Counted from the first letter of the stretch, positions 7,309 through 16,580 are shown. The stretch: 64,000 nucleotides of DNA from Colwellia polaris (GCF_002104515.1 NZ_NBOE01000015.1:24959-88958); one strand, 5' to 3'. Translations and numbers: made by a program. Notes: generated from the letters alone by a model not told the origin.

Positions 7309-7944
7309 TTGGCATACTTATTTGATGATAAAGAAGCAGATGCGTTTTTCCATAGGCATTATTCTTTATTAGTTAATGAATCTGATATGGGGTGTGTCCT
7401 AATTGGGGCTTCTGCGATAGATCAAGAACTTACGACTCTATTCGAGACTATTACTCCAAATGATGCCAACAGTAAAATTAAAAAACGTATTTTTGATGGT
7501 CGTGGAGTTCTCGGTGAATTGTCATCTAAACTAGATATCGCTTATTTGTGTCACTTGATTCCAAAAGATCTCTATCTGGCAGTACATGCACTAAGAAAAC
7601 TAAGAAATCTGATTGCACACGAAGTTATGGCTTTCAAACTTGAAAACCATATTGATGAAATTTACACCATTTTTTCACAAATGAATGGCAATCTTATCGG
7701 TGTAATGATGAACACTAGCGAAACTGTTTTAACAGAACAAGCTGTATCAAAAATGCTAGATTTAGACCATCCAATTAATATTACAGAAAAGAGTTTTCCC
7801 AATAGAAATGAAGCTATAAATTACCTTTTAGAAAACCCTGATTTAATAGAAAAATTAAATTCACATAAACTAAGAATAGCTTTTGTTATCGGTATCTCAT
7901 TATTAGGTGCTAGTGTTGTGTTTCGAAAAAAAACTAGCATCTGA
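7309..7944 (+). CDS. Integron cassette 2: MltR/DUF4145-like HEPN protein with C-terminal membrane anchor
   Basis: 211 aa from the TTG at 7309, which follows AGGAG by about 11 nt. Earlier in-frame starts (7156, 7273) would translate the attC hairpin and are unlikely. The region GASAIDQELTTLF, then FDGRGVLGELSSKLDIAY and LRKLRNLIAHE resembles the MltR (mannitol operon repressor) / DUF4145 fold. RNLIAH (about residues 99-104) is a textbook HEPN R-x4-H motif. A single hydrophobic helix near the C-terminus (AFVIGISLLGASVVF) precedes FRKK, so the protein is probably tail-anchored. HEPN proteins often act as RNases in toxin or phage-defence systems; that role is an inference. Confidence 0.7.
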   Translation: MAYLFDDKEADAFFHRHYSLLVNESDMGCVLIGASAIDQELTTLFETITPNDANSKIKKRIFDGRGVLGELSSKLDIAYLCHLIPKDLYLAVHALRKLRNLIAHEVMAFKLENHIDEIYTIFSQMNGNLIGVMMNTSETVLTEQAVSKMLDLDHPINITEKSFPNRNEAINYLLENPDLIEKLNSHKLRIAFVIGISLLGASVVFRKKTSI

Positions 7945-7947
7945 AAA

Positions 7948-8141
7948 ATTCGCCTAATAACACGCCCTGAGGTGGACCGCAAGCATTAAAACTTGTTTTC
8001 CACCGCATATTTTAATAGCGGCGAGCCTTTGCTTTTTAAGGCCGCTAAGTACGTTGATTCATCATACGCCGTCTTTGTTTTCCAGCACCGAAATAATATT
8101 CTTATCCACTTAAAAGCCAGTGCCTTATGATAGTGTTATGT
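7948..8141 (+). other. Atypical or decayed attC of cassette 2
   Basis: ATTCGCCTAA at 7948-7957 is the exact reverse complement of TTAGGCGAAT, the first bases of cassette 2, so this is its R'' side. The next core-like site is GTTATGT at 8135-8141, whose GTGTTAT pairs with ATAACAC at 7957-7963. The distance of about 190 nt is long for an attC, so the site may have been expanded by insertion. Confidence 0.55.
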
Positions 8142-8226
8142 GGCTTTCCTTTACTTTTTTGTTGTTCATAATACGCATCGGCCCAAAATGAATACCGCAC
8201 CGTTTGACCTACCCATTCAACAAATG

Positions 8227-8358
8227 TCTGCCGTAATGAGTAATCATTATCATGTGGTGTTATTTATTGATGAAAAAAAAGCCAAGCAATGGAGCATGAA
8301 TGAAGTGCTTGAGCGCTGGCACCGCTTACACAAAGGCACGTTACTAACACAGCAATAA
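8227..8358 (+). pseudogene. Internal fragment of the Y1 transposase
   Basis: About 40 codons match residues 67-107 of the transposase at 5353 (AVMSNHYHVVLFID, KKAKQWSMNEVLERW, HKGTLLTQQ), with a few substitutions. The sequence loses similarity on both sides and has a stop right after TQQ. No start, leader or end is present upstream. Confidence 0.85.
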
Positions 8359-8403
8359 TTTAACATGACACTAACCTTATATTTACTCCCTAAACCCTAC
8401 ATT

Positions 8404-8443
8404 TAACCAAGAAATCCCCACAATGTTTTCTCAGATTAATCAT
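8404..8443 (+). repeat. Decayed copy of the transposase leader
   Basis: TAACCAAGAAATCCCCACAA and the following TTTCTCAG...ATG resemble, in order, the leader of the intact element (TAAACTAAGAAAACCCCACAA and TATCTCAG...ATG, at 5311-5355). No transposase frame follows the ATG. Visual alignment only. Confidence 0.5.
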
Positions 8444-8517
8444 GTTTATGCATTAGTTGACTGTCATACCAAACTTTTTAATTGAATTATTGAGTCTGAA
8501 ATCTGCAAATTAAAGCG

Positions 8518-9246
8518 TTAAAAGTTATATTTTTTAAGAAGAGTTTGGTATTCACTCGTCGATTTAAAGGCTTTTAACGTTTGGTTAAAAGCCTCTACAT
8601 CAGTTTTATTTTTAAAGGCTACGCTGTAGGGGCTTAATGGAAAAAGGGCATGAATATCTATTTCATTGAGTTGAATGTTTTCCTTCTGCTTTGCTAAGTA
8701 ATGTAAAAATATTTTAATATCCATTATCAGCACTTGCACTCGCCCTAGCTGAAGTAATTCTAATTGCTTTTCTTGATCGGCAACCTGCAAGTACAATGGG
8801 CTTTTAGCAACGGCTAAAGCAAATTTATTACCTAATAATTTATGGGCTGATTGAAATGAGGCGACAGAATAATTTCCTATATCTGTAATGTTATTTAGTT
8901 GTATTTTTTGTGCTTTTAACGATATTGCCACATTTTGATAGTTTATGTAGGTATCGCTGATAAATGAACTATTTTTGAAGGTATTTTTATTTATTGTCAT
9001 TACCGCATCAATATCCGGGAGGGCGAGCATTTTTTCAGATCGACCATATGGAATAAAAATAAATTCAGGCTCTTTGTTTATGGTAGTTAACAACTGCTGA
9101 ATTAATTCAAGCTCAAAACCAGTGTTGTTTTTTTGAATGACATAAGGGGGCTTAGATAGGCCGACAACAACTTTAAACGGTTGCTTAGCTGTACTTTCTG
9201 CTGAAAATATAAAGATAATGATACATAAAATAATATGTGTTTTCAT
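8518..9246 (-). CDS. Periplasmic solute-binding protein, family 3 type
   Basis: About 242 aa. Signal peptide MKTHIILCIIIFIFSAESTAK, then a type-2 periplasmic binding fold starting FKVVVGLSKPPYV with the conserved E of GFELELIQQLL. It resembles the bacterial extracellular solute-binding family 3 (amino acids and similar ligands). Several alteromonad proteins of this type are stand-alone sensors, and no ABC permease lies nearby. ATG 9246 is preferred over GTG 9252 because AGGTGG precedes it. Ligand unknown. Confidence 0.8.
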   Translation of the reverse strand: MKTHIILCIIIFIFSAESTAKQPFKVVVGLSKPPYVIQKNNTGFELELIQQLLTTINKEPEFIFIPYGRSEKMLALPDIDAVMTINKNTFKNSSFISDTYINYQNVAISLKAQKIQLNNITDIGNYSVASFQSAHKLLGNKFALAVAKSPLYLQVADQEKQLELLQLGRVQVLIMDIKIFLHYLAKQKENIQLNEIDIHALFPLSPYSVAFKNKTDVEAFNQTLKAFKSTSEYQTLLKKYNF

Positions 9247-9284
9247 AGCCACCTAAAAACTCGTTTATAGAAATTTATTCGTAT

Positions 9285-9755
9285 TTATTCACTCATAATA
9301 TCAGCATAGCTAGCTTGCAAAGATAGTATTAAGTACTGTGGCGCTAATTCTATCTCTAAACCACGCTTTCCACCGCTAACAAATATGGTCTTTAGCGTTT
9401 CTGCACTGTTATCTAAAACCGTGGTTAAAGATTTTTTTTGACCTAATGGACTTACACCGCCAAGTAAATAACCTGTTGAATTTTGTACTTTGCTAACTTC
9501 AGCCATTTTAATTTTTTTTGCTTTTAATGTTTTGGCGAGTTTTTTTAAGTTGAGCTGTTTTGTAACGGGTATTACTGCTACAGCTAAATAATTGTTATCC
9601 ACTTCAACCACTAGAGTTTTAAAAACAAACTCTGCATCTACATTAAGTTTCTCTGCTGCTTCAAGGCCATAAGACTTTGCACTAGTCTCGTGGGTATATT
9701 GATGTACCTTATAAGCTAAATTTAGCTTTTTTAGTTGGTTAATTGCCGGTGTCAT
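9285..9755 (-). CDS. ybaK: Cys-tRNA(Pro)/Cys-tRNA(Cys) deacylase YbaK
   Basis: 156 aa, the typical length. YbaK/EbsC fold with the conserved start TPAINQLKKLNLAYKVHQY, the lysine of EFVFKTLVVEV near residue 46, and the glycine-rich GYLLGGVSPLGQKK near 95-108, which forms the substrate pocket in the family. It hydrolyses Cys-tRNA(Pro) misacylated by prolyl-tRNA synthetase. It lies 31 bp upstream of nothing obviously related; the next gene (pqiC) ends 31 bp away on the same strand. Confidence 0.9.
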   Translation of the reverse strand: MTPAINQLKKLNLAYKVHQYTHETSAKSYGLEAAEKLNVDAEFVFKTLVVEVDNNYLAVAVIPVTKQLNLKKLAKTLKAKKIKMAEVSKVQNSTGYLLGGVSPLGQKKSLTTVLDNSAETLKTIFVSGGKRGLEIELAPQYLILSLQASYADIMSE

Positions 9756-9786
9756 GTAATTAACTCGCGGTTAGTCATTTAAAAAT

Positions 9787-10380
9787 CTATTTTGTTTTTT
9801 GATTAATGATTTGTTCAGCTAGTTGCTTAATGCTACTACGCATTTGTTCTACAGCGTGTTCATAGCCATTTTTATTAAGCGGTAATGTAATCGCGAAGTT
9901 ACTGATACGGTTTTTTTCGGTTATGGTTATATTGTTATCTTGTATCGAAAAAGTACCTTTTAGTATAGCTTGTGATTGATGGGTTGCGTGAAATGCGGTT
10001 ATGTCGACGGTAATCTTATTTTCTAGCGCTTTTGGACTGACGTTTGTGTTAGCTACATAATGAAAACGACTATCTTGTTGGTTCAACTCTTGTAATAAGG
10101 CTTGTGCAATACTATTTTGTAAAGGCTCAGCCCACATATGAAAATGAGAGTAGTGCAATTGATGACTTGAAAGTTGTAAAACCAAACTTGGTTGTTTTAA
10201 GTACTCAGGTAACTCTAGTAACTCAACAACTATATTTTGTTGATCTTCATTGTTGTGATCTAAAGTGTTTGTGTTTGTTGGGCTATTGAGCAAATAATAC
10301 TGCGTTTTTTGTTGTGGATGCGAACTACAAGCCGTTAACAGTATTATTATAAAAATAGTGACTATGGATGCTTGTTTCAT
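9787..10380 (-). CDS. pqiC: Outer-membrane lipoprotein PqiC (ABC-transport auxiliary lipoprotein family)
   Basis: 197 aa with a lipoprotein signal ending LLTACSS (lipobox Cys near residue 18). QYYLLNS is the usual opening of the DUF330/YmbA family. The ATG overlaps the stop of pqiB (ATGA-type junction), and gene order pqiA-pqiB-pqiC matches E. coli. PqiC is known to anchor the PqiB tube at the outer membrane. Confidence 0.88.
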   Translation of the reverse strand: MKQASIVTIFIIILLTACSSHPQQKTQYYLLNSPTNTNTLDHNNEDQQNIVVELLELPEYLKQPSLVLQLSSHQLHYSHFHMWAEPLQNSIAQALLQELNQQDSRFHYVANTNVSPKALENKITVDITAFHATHQSQAILKGTFSIQDNNITITEKNRISNFAITLPLNKNGYEHAVEQMRSSIKQLAEQIINQKTK

Positions 10381-12050
10381 TGTTGCGCTCCGTTAAATTT
10401 GGTTGGTGTTGGCTCTGTAGTTTCACCGTTATTAAAAATTAAACTATTAGGTTTATGTTTGAGTTGATTCAACAGAGGTTTTAACTCGTTCATAGTAGCG
10501 GTTAATGTATGTAAAGTCGTTCGTAAATCTTCGTAACCTGTTGAACCTGATGATAAGTCTTTAGTTAATGCGGTAATGCCTTGTAATGTTCTACTGAGTT
10601 CGGCACTTACTTGTGCATGTTCAGCCTGACTTAATATATTATCGAGACTTTGGCTTACTTCTTGTAATTCTTGGGCGGTTTGGGTTACTTCTACCATAAG
10701 TGTGTTGGCATTAGCACTCATACTTTTAAGTGGAATATTGTTGAGATTATCAATAAATTGTTCAGCTTTAGCCGTAAGTTGCGAAAACTCATCTCCGTTA
10801 TTTGGAATAATAGGGTATTCACCATACATTTCAATAGCGGTTACTTTTTGCTCTTTTTTGTGTTGTAAATCTACGAAGAGGCTTCCGGTTAGAATATTAC
10901 CTGTACGTAAAACAGCTTTTAAACCATGTTTAATCCAGTGAATATTTTGTGCTTTCATTAGATTCTCACCTTTTTGATTATCGGGCATGCCAACTCTGCC
11001 TGGTTGCAAACTAATGAGAACAGGAATTTTAAAGTCTTCTTCTATTATTTTTTCTTGTGGTAATGAATGAATTAAATTGGTAGAGCGTACCTTACCAATT
11101 TGAACACCTTTATATTCTACTGGTGCGCCAACCGAAAGGCCTCTTATTGAGTCGTTAACCAGAACAACAAATTCTATTGAACGGCGATAACGTTCGTCGT
11201 CAGCTTCTTCATAGTTCGCGTAAATGTCGTAATATGAACGTTCACCTATTTTTTCCCCTAAACTCATGCCGTCAGGAATGCCGAATGTTACACCGTTAGT
11301 TAACATAGTTTCAAAATTGCCTGTTTTAACGGTTATACCATCAGAGTTTAAATCTAACTGTAAACCACTAACGTCCCAAAATTTGGTATTACTGGTGATG
11401 AGTTGATGATAGGGAGATTTAATAAAAACATTATAATAAACAATACGTTCTTCAAAATTAAAGTAGATGTCTTCAAACTGGCCTACGGTTAAGCCTTTAT
11501 AAATAATAGGATCGCCTTTTTTGTAGGCAAATTGGTCGTTACTGTTAAGAGTTATGTGCAAGCCCGGTGTGCCTGCTGGTGTAAGCGGGGGAGAATTTAG
11601 CGCGTCAAATAGATAACGCTCGTTCTGACTTTTTCCTGGTGATATTTCAATGTATACGCCTGAAATTAATGTACTAAGGCCCGATATTCCTGCATGCGAT
11701 ATTTGCGGTGAAACTACCCAAAACATGCTGTCGCTGACTAAAAAATGTTCCGCTGATTTTTTTATTCTCGCGGTAACAACAACACCATTACCATTTTTAT
11801 TTAATTCAATTTGGCTAACTTCTCCAATATCAACATTGCGGGATTTAATTTTAGTTTTGCCTGCTTCCATGCCTTCAGCAGTTGCAAAGTTAATGGTGAT
11901 TTCTGGGCCAGCATTGCTCCATTGATAGTAAATCATCCAACAACCAATAAAAATGGCAATTAATGGAATAAACCAAATGGTAGAGACGGTCTTTATCGGT
12001 TTAATTGTCGCGTCTGATGTTTGTGAATCATTCATATTTTTTTCTATCAT
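10377..12050 (-). CDS. pqiB: Intermembrane lipid transport protein PqiB (three MCE domains)
   Basis: 557 aa. A single N-terminal membrane helix (VSTIWFIPLIAIFIGCWMIYY, about 23-43) is followed by three MCE/MlaD repeats, each beginning with a pattern like INFATAEGMEAGKTKIK, ITLNSNDQFAYKKGDPIIYKG and FVVLVNDSIRGLSVGAPVEYKG. A C-terminal amphipathic region (about 430-535) in E. coli forms the long needle. It overlaps pqiA by 23 bp from ATG 12050, or 8 bp from ATG 12035. Proposed role: phospholipid movement across the periplasm. Confidence 0.92.
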   Translation of the reverse strand: MIEKNMNDSQTSDATIKPIKTVSTIWFIPLIAIFIGCWMIYYQWSNAGPEITINFATAEGMEAGKTKIKSRNVDIGEVSQIELNKNGNGVVVTARIKKSAEHFLVSDSMFWVVSPQISHAGISGLSTLISGVYIEISPGKSQNERYLFDALNSPPLTPAGTPGLHITLNSNDQFAYKKGDPIIYKGLTVGQFEDIYFNFEERIVYYNVFIKSPYHQLITSNTKFWDVSGLQLDLNSDGITVKTGNFETMLTNGVTFGIPDGMSLGEKIGERSYYDIYANYEEADDERYRRSIEFVVLVNDSIRGLSVGAPVEYKGVQIGKVRSTNLIHSLPQEKIIEEDFKIPVLISLQPGRVGMPDNQKGENLMKAQNIHWIKHGLKAVLRTGNILTGSLFVDLQHKKEQKVTAIEMYGEYPIIPNNGDEFSQLTAKAEQFIDNLNNIPLKSMSANANTLMVEVTQTAQELQEVSQSLDNILSQAEHAQVSAELSRTLQGITALTKDLSSGSTGYEDLRTTLHTLTATMNELKPLLNQLKHKPNSLIFNNGETTEPTPTKFNGAQQ

Positions 12051-13218
12051 TCCAAATTAATTGCGGCTCAAAACTCATGGCGGCCAACATAGTTACAATA
12101 ACCAAGCCCGAAAATGCTAATGTTGCTGTGCCAGGGGTAATGCTCATGGTTGGCCCAAGCTGAATTAAACTGGCAAGAATAATCACCACAAAAACATCGA
12201 TCATTGACCAACGACCTACAAACTCAGCCATACGATATAGTTTAACCCTTTGTAAGCTTAATCTATCACTTTGTTTTTGAACACTATAATTTAACCAAGC
12301 TAACACTATAATTTTTGCTACAGGAATAATAACACTGGCAACAAATACAATAACGGCAATAGGGTACGAACCACTTTTCCACAACAATATAACGCCGCCA
12401 ATAATGGTACTAGGCTGATCTTGGCCAAAAAAGTGTGTTGTCATTATCGGGAACATATTTGCAGGAATATATAAAATAACTGCGGTTAACAGTAGCGCCC
12501 AAGTTTTTTGTACACTTAATGCATGCGAAATAGGATCATCTTTGTTGGTATTTATTGGGCTTTTAATCGTTTTAATTTCATGAGCCTGCTCAACTTGATC
12601 TAACAGTTGATATAGTTCCCGTTTATCAATATGTAAAATGACAATTGTCATTGATAAAGCAAATAATATAAACGCATAAAATGATAAACCTAGTTCAATT
12701 TCAGCCATTGAAATAATTTTAATTAAACTGACCAATGCACCAATAAGAAAAATTTCAACCATGCTCCAAGGAATTAATGCAAATACCATGGATAAAATTT
12801 TGCGTGCGTACTTGGGGTGCTGTCCTTTATTCATTGGAATAAGTAAATAAATTAAAGACAATAGCACCACGGTAGGGATGGCAAAAATAGTTATAAACTC
12901 AATCAGTGCAAGTAGCTGATAATCATTTTCGATTAAGACAAAGAAGCTTGTAATAGCGTCAAAATGATTTTCTAAGCCATTAGCGCTAAAAGACAGAAAC
13001 TTAAAAGGTAAAGAAGCGATTAAAAAAATTAGGGCAGTTATGGAAAACGCAATAATTCTTTGGTTAGCATTGCGATGAATAGCACTCAGGGTATATCCGC
13101 AGCGAGGGCACTGTGCTTTTTGTTTTTCTTTTAAAATAGGCATATTTACAGTTAGTGCACATTCGTAACACTGGACCTGCGTTTGATATATTTCAGTGAT
13201 TTGTAAATTTTCTGGCAT
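12028..13218 (-). CDS. pqiA: PqiA inner-membrane protein (paraquat-inducible protein A)
   Basis: About 396 aa. An N-terminal zinc ribbon (CYEC near 15 and CPRC near 37) is followed by two four-helix PqiA membrane modules (about 55-200 and 235-390). The second module's zinc ribbon, present in E. coli PqiA, is not seen: the linker at about 200-235 has no cysteines. ATG 13218 is preferred to GTG 13230 because AAGGGTGG stands about 9 nt before it. First gene of the pqiABC operon. Confidence 0.9.
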   Translation of the reverse strand: MPENLQITEIYQTQVQCYECALTVNMPILKEKQKAQCPRCGYTLSAIHRNANQRIIAFSITALIFLIASLPFKFLSFSANGLENHFDAITSFFVLIENDYQLLALIEFITIFAIPTVVLLSLIYLLIPMNKGQHPKYARKILSMVFALIPWSMVEIFLIGALVSLIKIISMAEIELGLSFYAFILFALSMTIVILHIDKRELYQLLDQVEQAHEIKTIKSPINTNKDDPISHALSVQKTWALLLTAVILYIPANMFPIMTTHFFGQDQPSTIIGGVILLWKSGSYPIAVIVFVASVIIPVAKIIVLAWLNYSVQKQSDRLSLQRVKLYRMAEFVGRWSMIDVFVVIILASLIQLGPTMSITPGTATLAFSGLVIVTMLAAMSFEPQLIWNDRKKYE

Positions 13219-13581
13219 TGTTAATGCCACCCTTATTTTTTAATAAGTTGTTATAGCTTAAATTAGCATAAAAGTTAGGGTAGGAACTAAATTATTTAAT
13301 TAAAAATAATGATTTACTGCTAAAACGATAAATGAAAAAAGTGTAGCTTCTATGCGAAGTTTAAAGCCAGACAAGCGAGAACTTTTGCCCTGTAATCTAC
13401 ACTAAGCGTTAAAAGCGTAGAGTAAATTAAATGCTTGAAGGTTTTGATAAACGTGTTCATTAAATGATGTAGTGTTAGCCCAGTGTTAACTTTAAATGTA
13501 ATTAGGTGATAAAATGAAAAAGCGCTGTATTCAATTAATGAATACAGCGCTTTATATTTTTAAAGTAAGTTAATTAGCTTA
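13219..13581. other. Intergenic region between pqiA and the OmpA-like gene
   Basis: About 360 bp. It holds the terminator at 13519-13553 and, near the right side of pqiA, the pqi promoter region, where no clear boxes could be fixed. No gene seen. Confidence 0.6.
13519..13553 (-). terminator. Strong terminator of the OmpA-like gene
   Basis: Perfect 15-bp stem (AAAGCGCTGTATTCA and its complement) with a 5-nt ATTAA loop. On the minus strand it is followed by CATTTT after a T-run in the stem. It starts about 30 bp after the stop. Confidence 0.85.
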
Positions 13582-14661
13582 TTAGCGTTTAACAGGTACT
13601 TTTTTATTAACAACCACTTTCGCTTCTATACGTCTGTTTTCTTTATGTGCTTGCGCGTTATTTGCTGGGTTAATTAGTTCTTCTTCACCCATGCCAGTAG
13701 CGGTTAACCTTGAAGCTTTAATACCAAACTCATCAGTTAATACTGCAGTAATGGCATCAGCACGCTGTTGTGATAGTTTTTTATTAAAAGCAGCAGGACC
13801 AGTAGTAGAAGTATGACCTTTGATTTCTAAGTTTACATGTGGATATGTTTTTAGAAAGTCAGCAGCAGCTTTAATGTTGTCATAATATTCAGGCTTAACA
13901 ACTGCTTTAGAGTTATCAAACTTAACGTGTAAGTGCATTGCATCATTTTCTTCAGTAAAAATGGTACAACCGTTGCTATCTACTTTATTGTCAGCAGGTG
14001 TTGCTTTACATTGATCTTTGCTATCAATAACACCGTCATTATCAGAATCTAGTGGCTTAGCCATAACGGGTGCTGCTTTTGCTGGTGCAACTTTAGGCTC
14101 AGAGCGGACAATTTTCTGTTGTGTGTCGCCAAAAAAGTAAATAAAACCAATTTGAGCGCTTAAATCTGTATAGGCTTCATCTAATTGGTAATGGCCATTA
14201 CCTTCAAAATAAATAGCACTACGGTCACTAATATAATGACGGTAACCTGCACCAACGTTTACAGATAGTTTAGTTTCAAGTACTTCTAAAGCACTTGCAC
14301 CTGCCATTAAGTAAAAGTTCTCTTCGTTAGGAAACAAAAGGTAATTTAATGCGATATTTGAACCAGAAGGGGTACTTGGTGCCCAACCTACTCGTGTTAG
14401 GTTTAGGTGCGTATAAGAAAGTCTATATTCAGATCTTTCACTGTAACGATAACCTATTTCAGCACCCATACCATTAGCGTGTTTAATAAAATCAACACCA
14501 TTTGAAGTAAGTCTATCATCGTCAGTGTTCATTCTTGTGCCGTGAATACCGACATAAGTTTTACCAACAAGATCTTCAGCTTTTGGTTGCTCTTGAGCAT
14601 TAACTCCCAGGGCTAAAGCTATACTTGTTATGAGTAGTGCTGTTTTTTTTTGTAGGTGCAC
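13582..14661 (-). CDS. OmpA-family outer-membrane porin
   Basis: 359 aa. Signal peptide ending ALGVNAQ (about residue 23), an N-terminal 8-strand beta-barrel-like domain (about 30-175), then an alanine/proline linker. One thrombospondin type 3 calcium-binding repeat (DSDNDGVIDSKDQC, about 205-220) precedes a C-terminal OmpA peptidoglycan-binding domain with NLEIKGHTS and the QRADAI / NRRIEAKV blocks. The start is GTG 14661 with AAGGAA about 7 nt upstream. Related to OprF/OmpA; a single gene with its own terminator. Confidence 0.9.
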   Translation of the reverse strand: MHLQKKTALLITSIALALGVNAQEQPKAEDLVGKTYVGIHGTRMNTDDDRLTSNGVDFIKHANGMGAEIGYRYSERSEYRLSYTHLNLTRVGWAPSTPSGSNIALNYLLFPNEENFYLMAGASALEVLETKLSVNVGAGYRHYISDRSAIYFEGNGHYQLDEAYTDLSAQIGFIYFFGDTQQKIVRSEPKVAPAKAAPVMAKPLDSDNDGVIDSKDQCKATPADNKVDSNGCTIFTEENDAMHLHVKFDNSKAVVKPEYYDNIKAAADFLKTYPHVNLEIKGHTSTTGPAAFNKKLSQQRADAITAVLTDEFGIKASRLTATGMGEEELINPANNAQAHKENRRIEAKVVVNKKVPVKR

Positions 14662-15007
14662 AATAAAGTTCCTTTTGAGTTATTTGTTAATAAATTGTTT
14701 CATAACGAGCATTTTAGGGTAAATCAATTGTAATTGCAGCATTTATATGCAATTTGATGATTATTTAATGCTATAAATTGAATTGTTTATAAAATATTAA
14801 CCCTTTTTTAAGATTGTATTTACGGATGAAAGAAAGTGTAACTATTTAGCTAAGTTTTCAAAAACGATGTCTTATTTATTTTTAACAGCGTTATTCATTT
14901 ATTAAGCATGTATATATTTATCTTATTAGATCTATTTGATTGTTATACTTCAGCGCTATAATAGAATTTATAATTGTACAAAACGAAATACTTATTTAGG
15001 TAGTTAT
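14662..15007. other. Divergent promoter region
   Basis: AT-rich region between the divergent ompA-like gene and the M14 peptidase gene. It contains the GTG leader of ompA but no clear repeat or RNA structure. Confidence 0.5.
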
Positions 15008-15925
15008 ATGAATACAGAAGCGGCATATCCGATTGGTGAGTTAGGAAAAAAGTGGACAGAAGGCGATAAAGAAATATGGTTTCAGCAGCAGAAGAAAAAA
15101 CGCAGTTACTTTGAACTTGTTGTTACACAGTTAGATAGCTTAAATGAGGATTATGTTATTGAGCAATATGGTAGTTTGCTGTATGACGCTGAAAATTATC
15201 CTTTATATGCGCTTAAATCACTAGAATGGAAAGACGATAAACCCACTATTTTGATAACCGGCGGTGTTCATGGTTACGAAACCAGTGGTGTTTTAGGCAC
15301 TATTCGTTTCCTTCAAACCGCTGCTAAGCCATTTCAAGCTGACTTTAATTTTGTCGTATTGCCTTGTATTAGCCCATGGGGATTTGAAACCATAAATCGT
15401 TGGAACCCGTTAACAGTAGATCCTAATCGCTCTTTTTATGAAAACAGCCCTGCACAAGAGTCTTCTGCGGTTTTTCAATATATTAAAACTTTAGATATTG
15501 ATTTTTTATCGCACATTGATTTACATGAAACGACAGATACTGATAACAGTGAGTTTAGGCCAGCACTAGCGGCTAGAGATGCGATAGAGCAAAAAAACTG
15601 GAATATTCCAGACGGTTTTTATTTAGTGGGTGATAGCACTAAGCCGCAAAATGATTTTCAAAAAGCTATTATTAATTCAGTTGAAAAAGTAACTCATATT
15701 GCACCTGCAGACGATGACGGTAAATTGATTGGTGTACCTTTATCGCAAGTGGGCGTAATAAATTATGCTGCGCGTGAATTAGGGTTATGTATGGGCTTAA
15801 CTAATGCGCCTTACGTAACAACAACAGAAGTTTATCCAGACAGCCCAAGTGCAAATGATGAAATATGTATACTTGCTCAAGTTGCGGTTATTACTGGTGC
15901 ATTAAATTACTTAATGGCCCTATAA
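15008..15925 (+). CDS. M14-family metallocarboxypeptidase
   Basis: 305 aa from ATG 15008, which is preceded by TTTAGGTAG. A longer frame from 14936 lacks a ribosome binding site. Zinc-site pattern HGYET (H-x-x-E) near residue 95 and the third ligand in SHIDLHETTD near 180. NRWNPLTVDPNRSF corresponds to the substrate-binding Asn-Arg of the M14 / succinylglutamate desuccinylase-type fold. No signal peptide, so probably cytoplasmic. Substrate unknown. Confidence 0.82.
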   Translation: MNTEAAYPIGELGKKWTEGDKEIWFQQQKKKRSYFELVVTQLDSLNEDYVIEQYGSLLYDAENYPLYALKSLEWKDDKPTILITGGVHGYETSGVLGTIRFLQTAAKPFQADFNFVVLPCISPWGFETINRWNPLTVDPNRSFYENSPAQESSAVFQYIKTLDIDFLSHIDLHETTDTDNSEFRPALAARDAIEQKNWNIPDGFYLVGDSTKPQNDFQKAIINSVEKVTHIAPADDDGKLIGVPLSQVGVINYAARELGLCMGLTNAPYVTTTEVYPDSPSANDEICILAQVAVITGALNYLMAL

Positions 15926-16007
15926 ACTGTGAAATTAGCCGATATTATCTTGCATAATAAGTTATTCATGTTATTTTTCCTGCATAAATTAAATGAGGAT
16001 GGTTTTA

Positions 16008-16580
16008 ATGCCAAAAGCTAGTGATATAAAAAAGAATGCCGCGATCGAGTATAACGGTAAAGTAATGATTGTTAGAGATATTGAGCGTTCAGTACCGCAA
16101 GGTCGCGCAGGTGGTAGCTTATACAGAATGCGCATGTACGATGTTGTTACTGGCGGCAAAGTTGATGAAACATTTAAAGCTGAAGATATGCTTAGCTTTG
16201 CTGATTTAACTCGTCGTGCGGCAATGTTTTCTTATGTTGATGGCGAAGAGTATGTTTTCATGGATACCGAAGACTATACACCTTACAACTTAAATCAATC
16301 GACAATTGCTGAAGAAGTTTTATTCATTAATGAAGAAACTCAAGGTTTACAAGTAATTATTGTTGATGGTGTACCGGTAGCAATTGATTTACCTTCAAGT
16401 GTTGAGTTGGTTATTAGCGAAACAGACCCGTCAATTAAGGGTGGTTCAGCTACAGCTAGAACTAAGCCTGCTATTTTATCTACTGGTTTAACAGTACAAG
16501 TACCTGAGCACATTTCTACAGGTGATAAGATTAAAGTGAATACCGAAGAACGCAAGTTTATGGGCCGCGCTGATAAATAA
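16008..16580 (+). CDS. yeiP: Elongation factor P-like protein YeiP
   Basis: 190 aa from ATG 16008 (TGAGGAT upstream). Three EF-P domains: KOW-like N-terminal domain ([18 protein letters not shown]), a central OB domain ([13 protein letters not shown]) and a C-terminal OB domain ending [19 protein letters not shown]. The loop carries [16 protein letters not shown], where EF-P proper has a modifiable lysine or arginine, and the overall wording matches YeiP (EfpL). EfpL helps ribosomes through difficult proline-containing motifs. Confidence 0.93.
   Translation: MPKASDIKKNAAIEYNGKVMIVRDIERSVPQGRAGGSLYRMRMYDVVTGGKVDETFKAEDMLSFADLTRRAAMFSYVDGEEYVFMDTEDYTPYNLNQSTIAEEVLFINEETQGLQVIIVDGVPVAIDLPSSVELVISETDPSIKGGSATARTKPAILSTGLTVQVPEHISTGDKIKVNTEERKFMGRADK

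Noticed and set aside
8140..8358. 72-codon frame as a gene of its own
   Set aside because: Only the last 40 codons match the transposase; the N-terminal part is unrelated flank, so it is a fragment.
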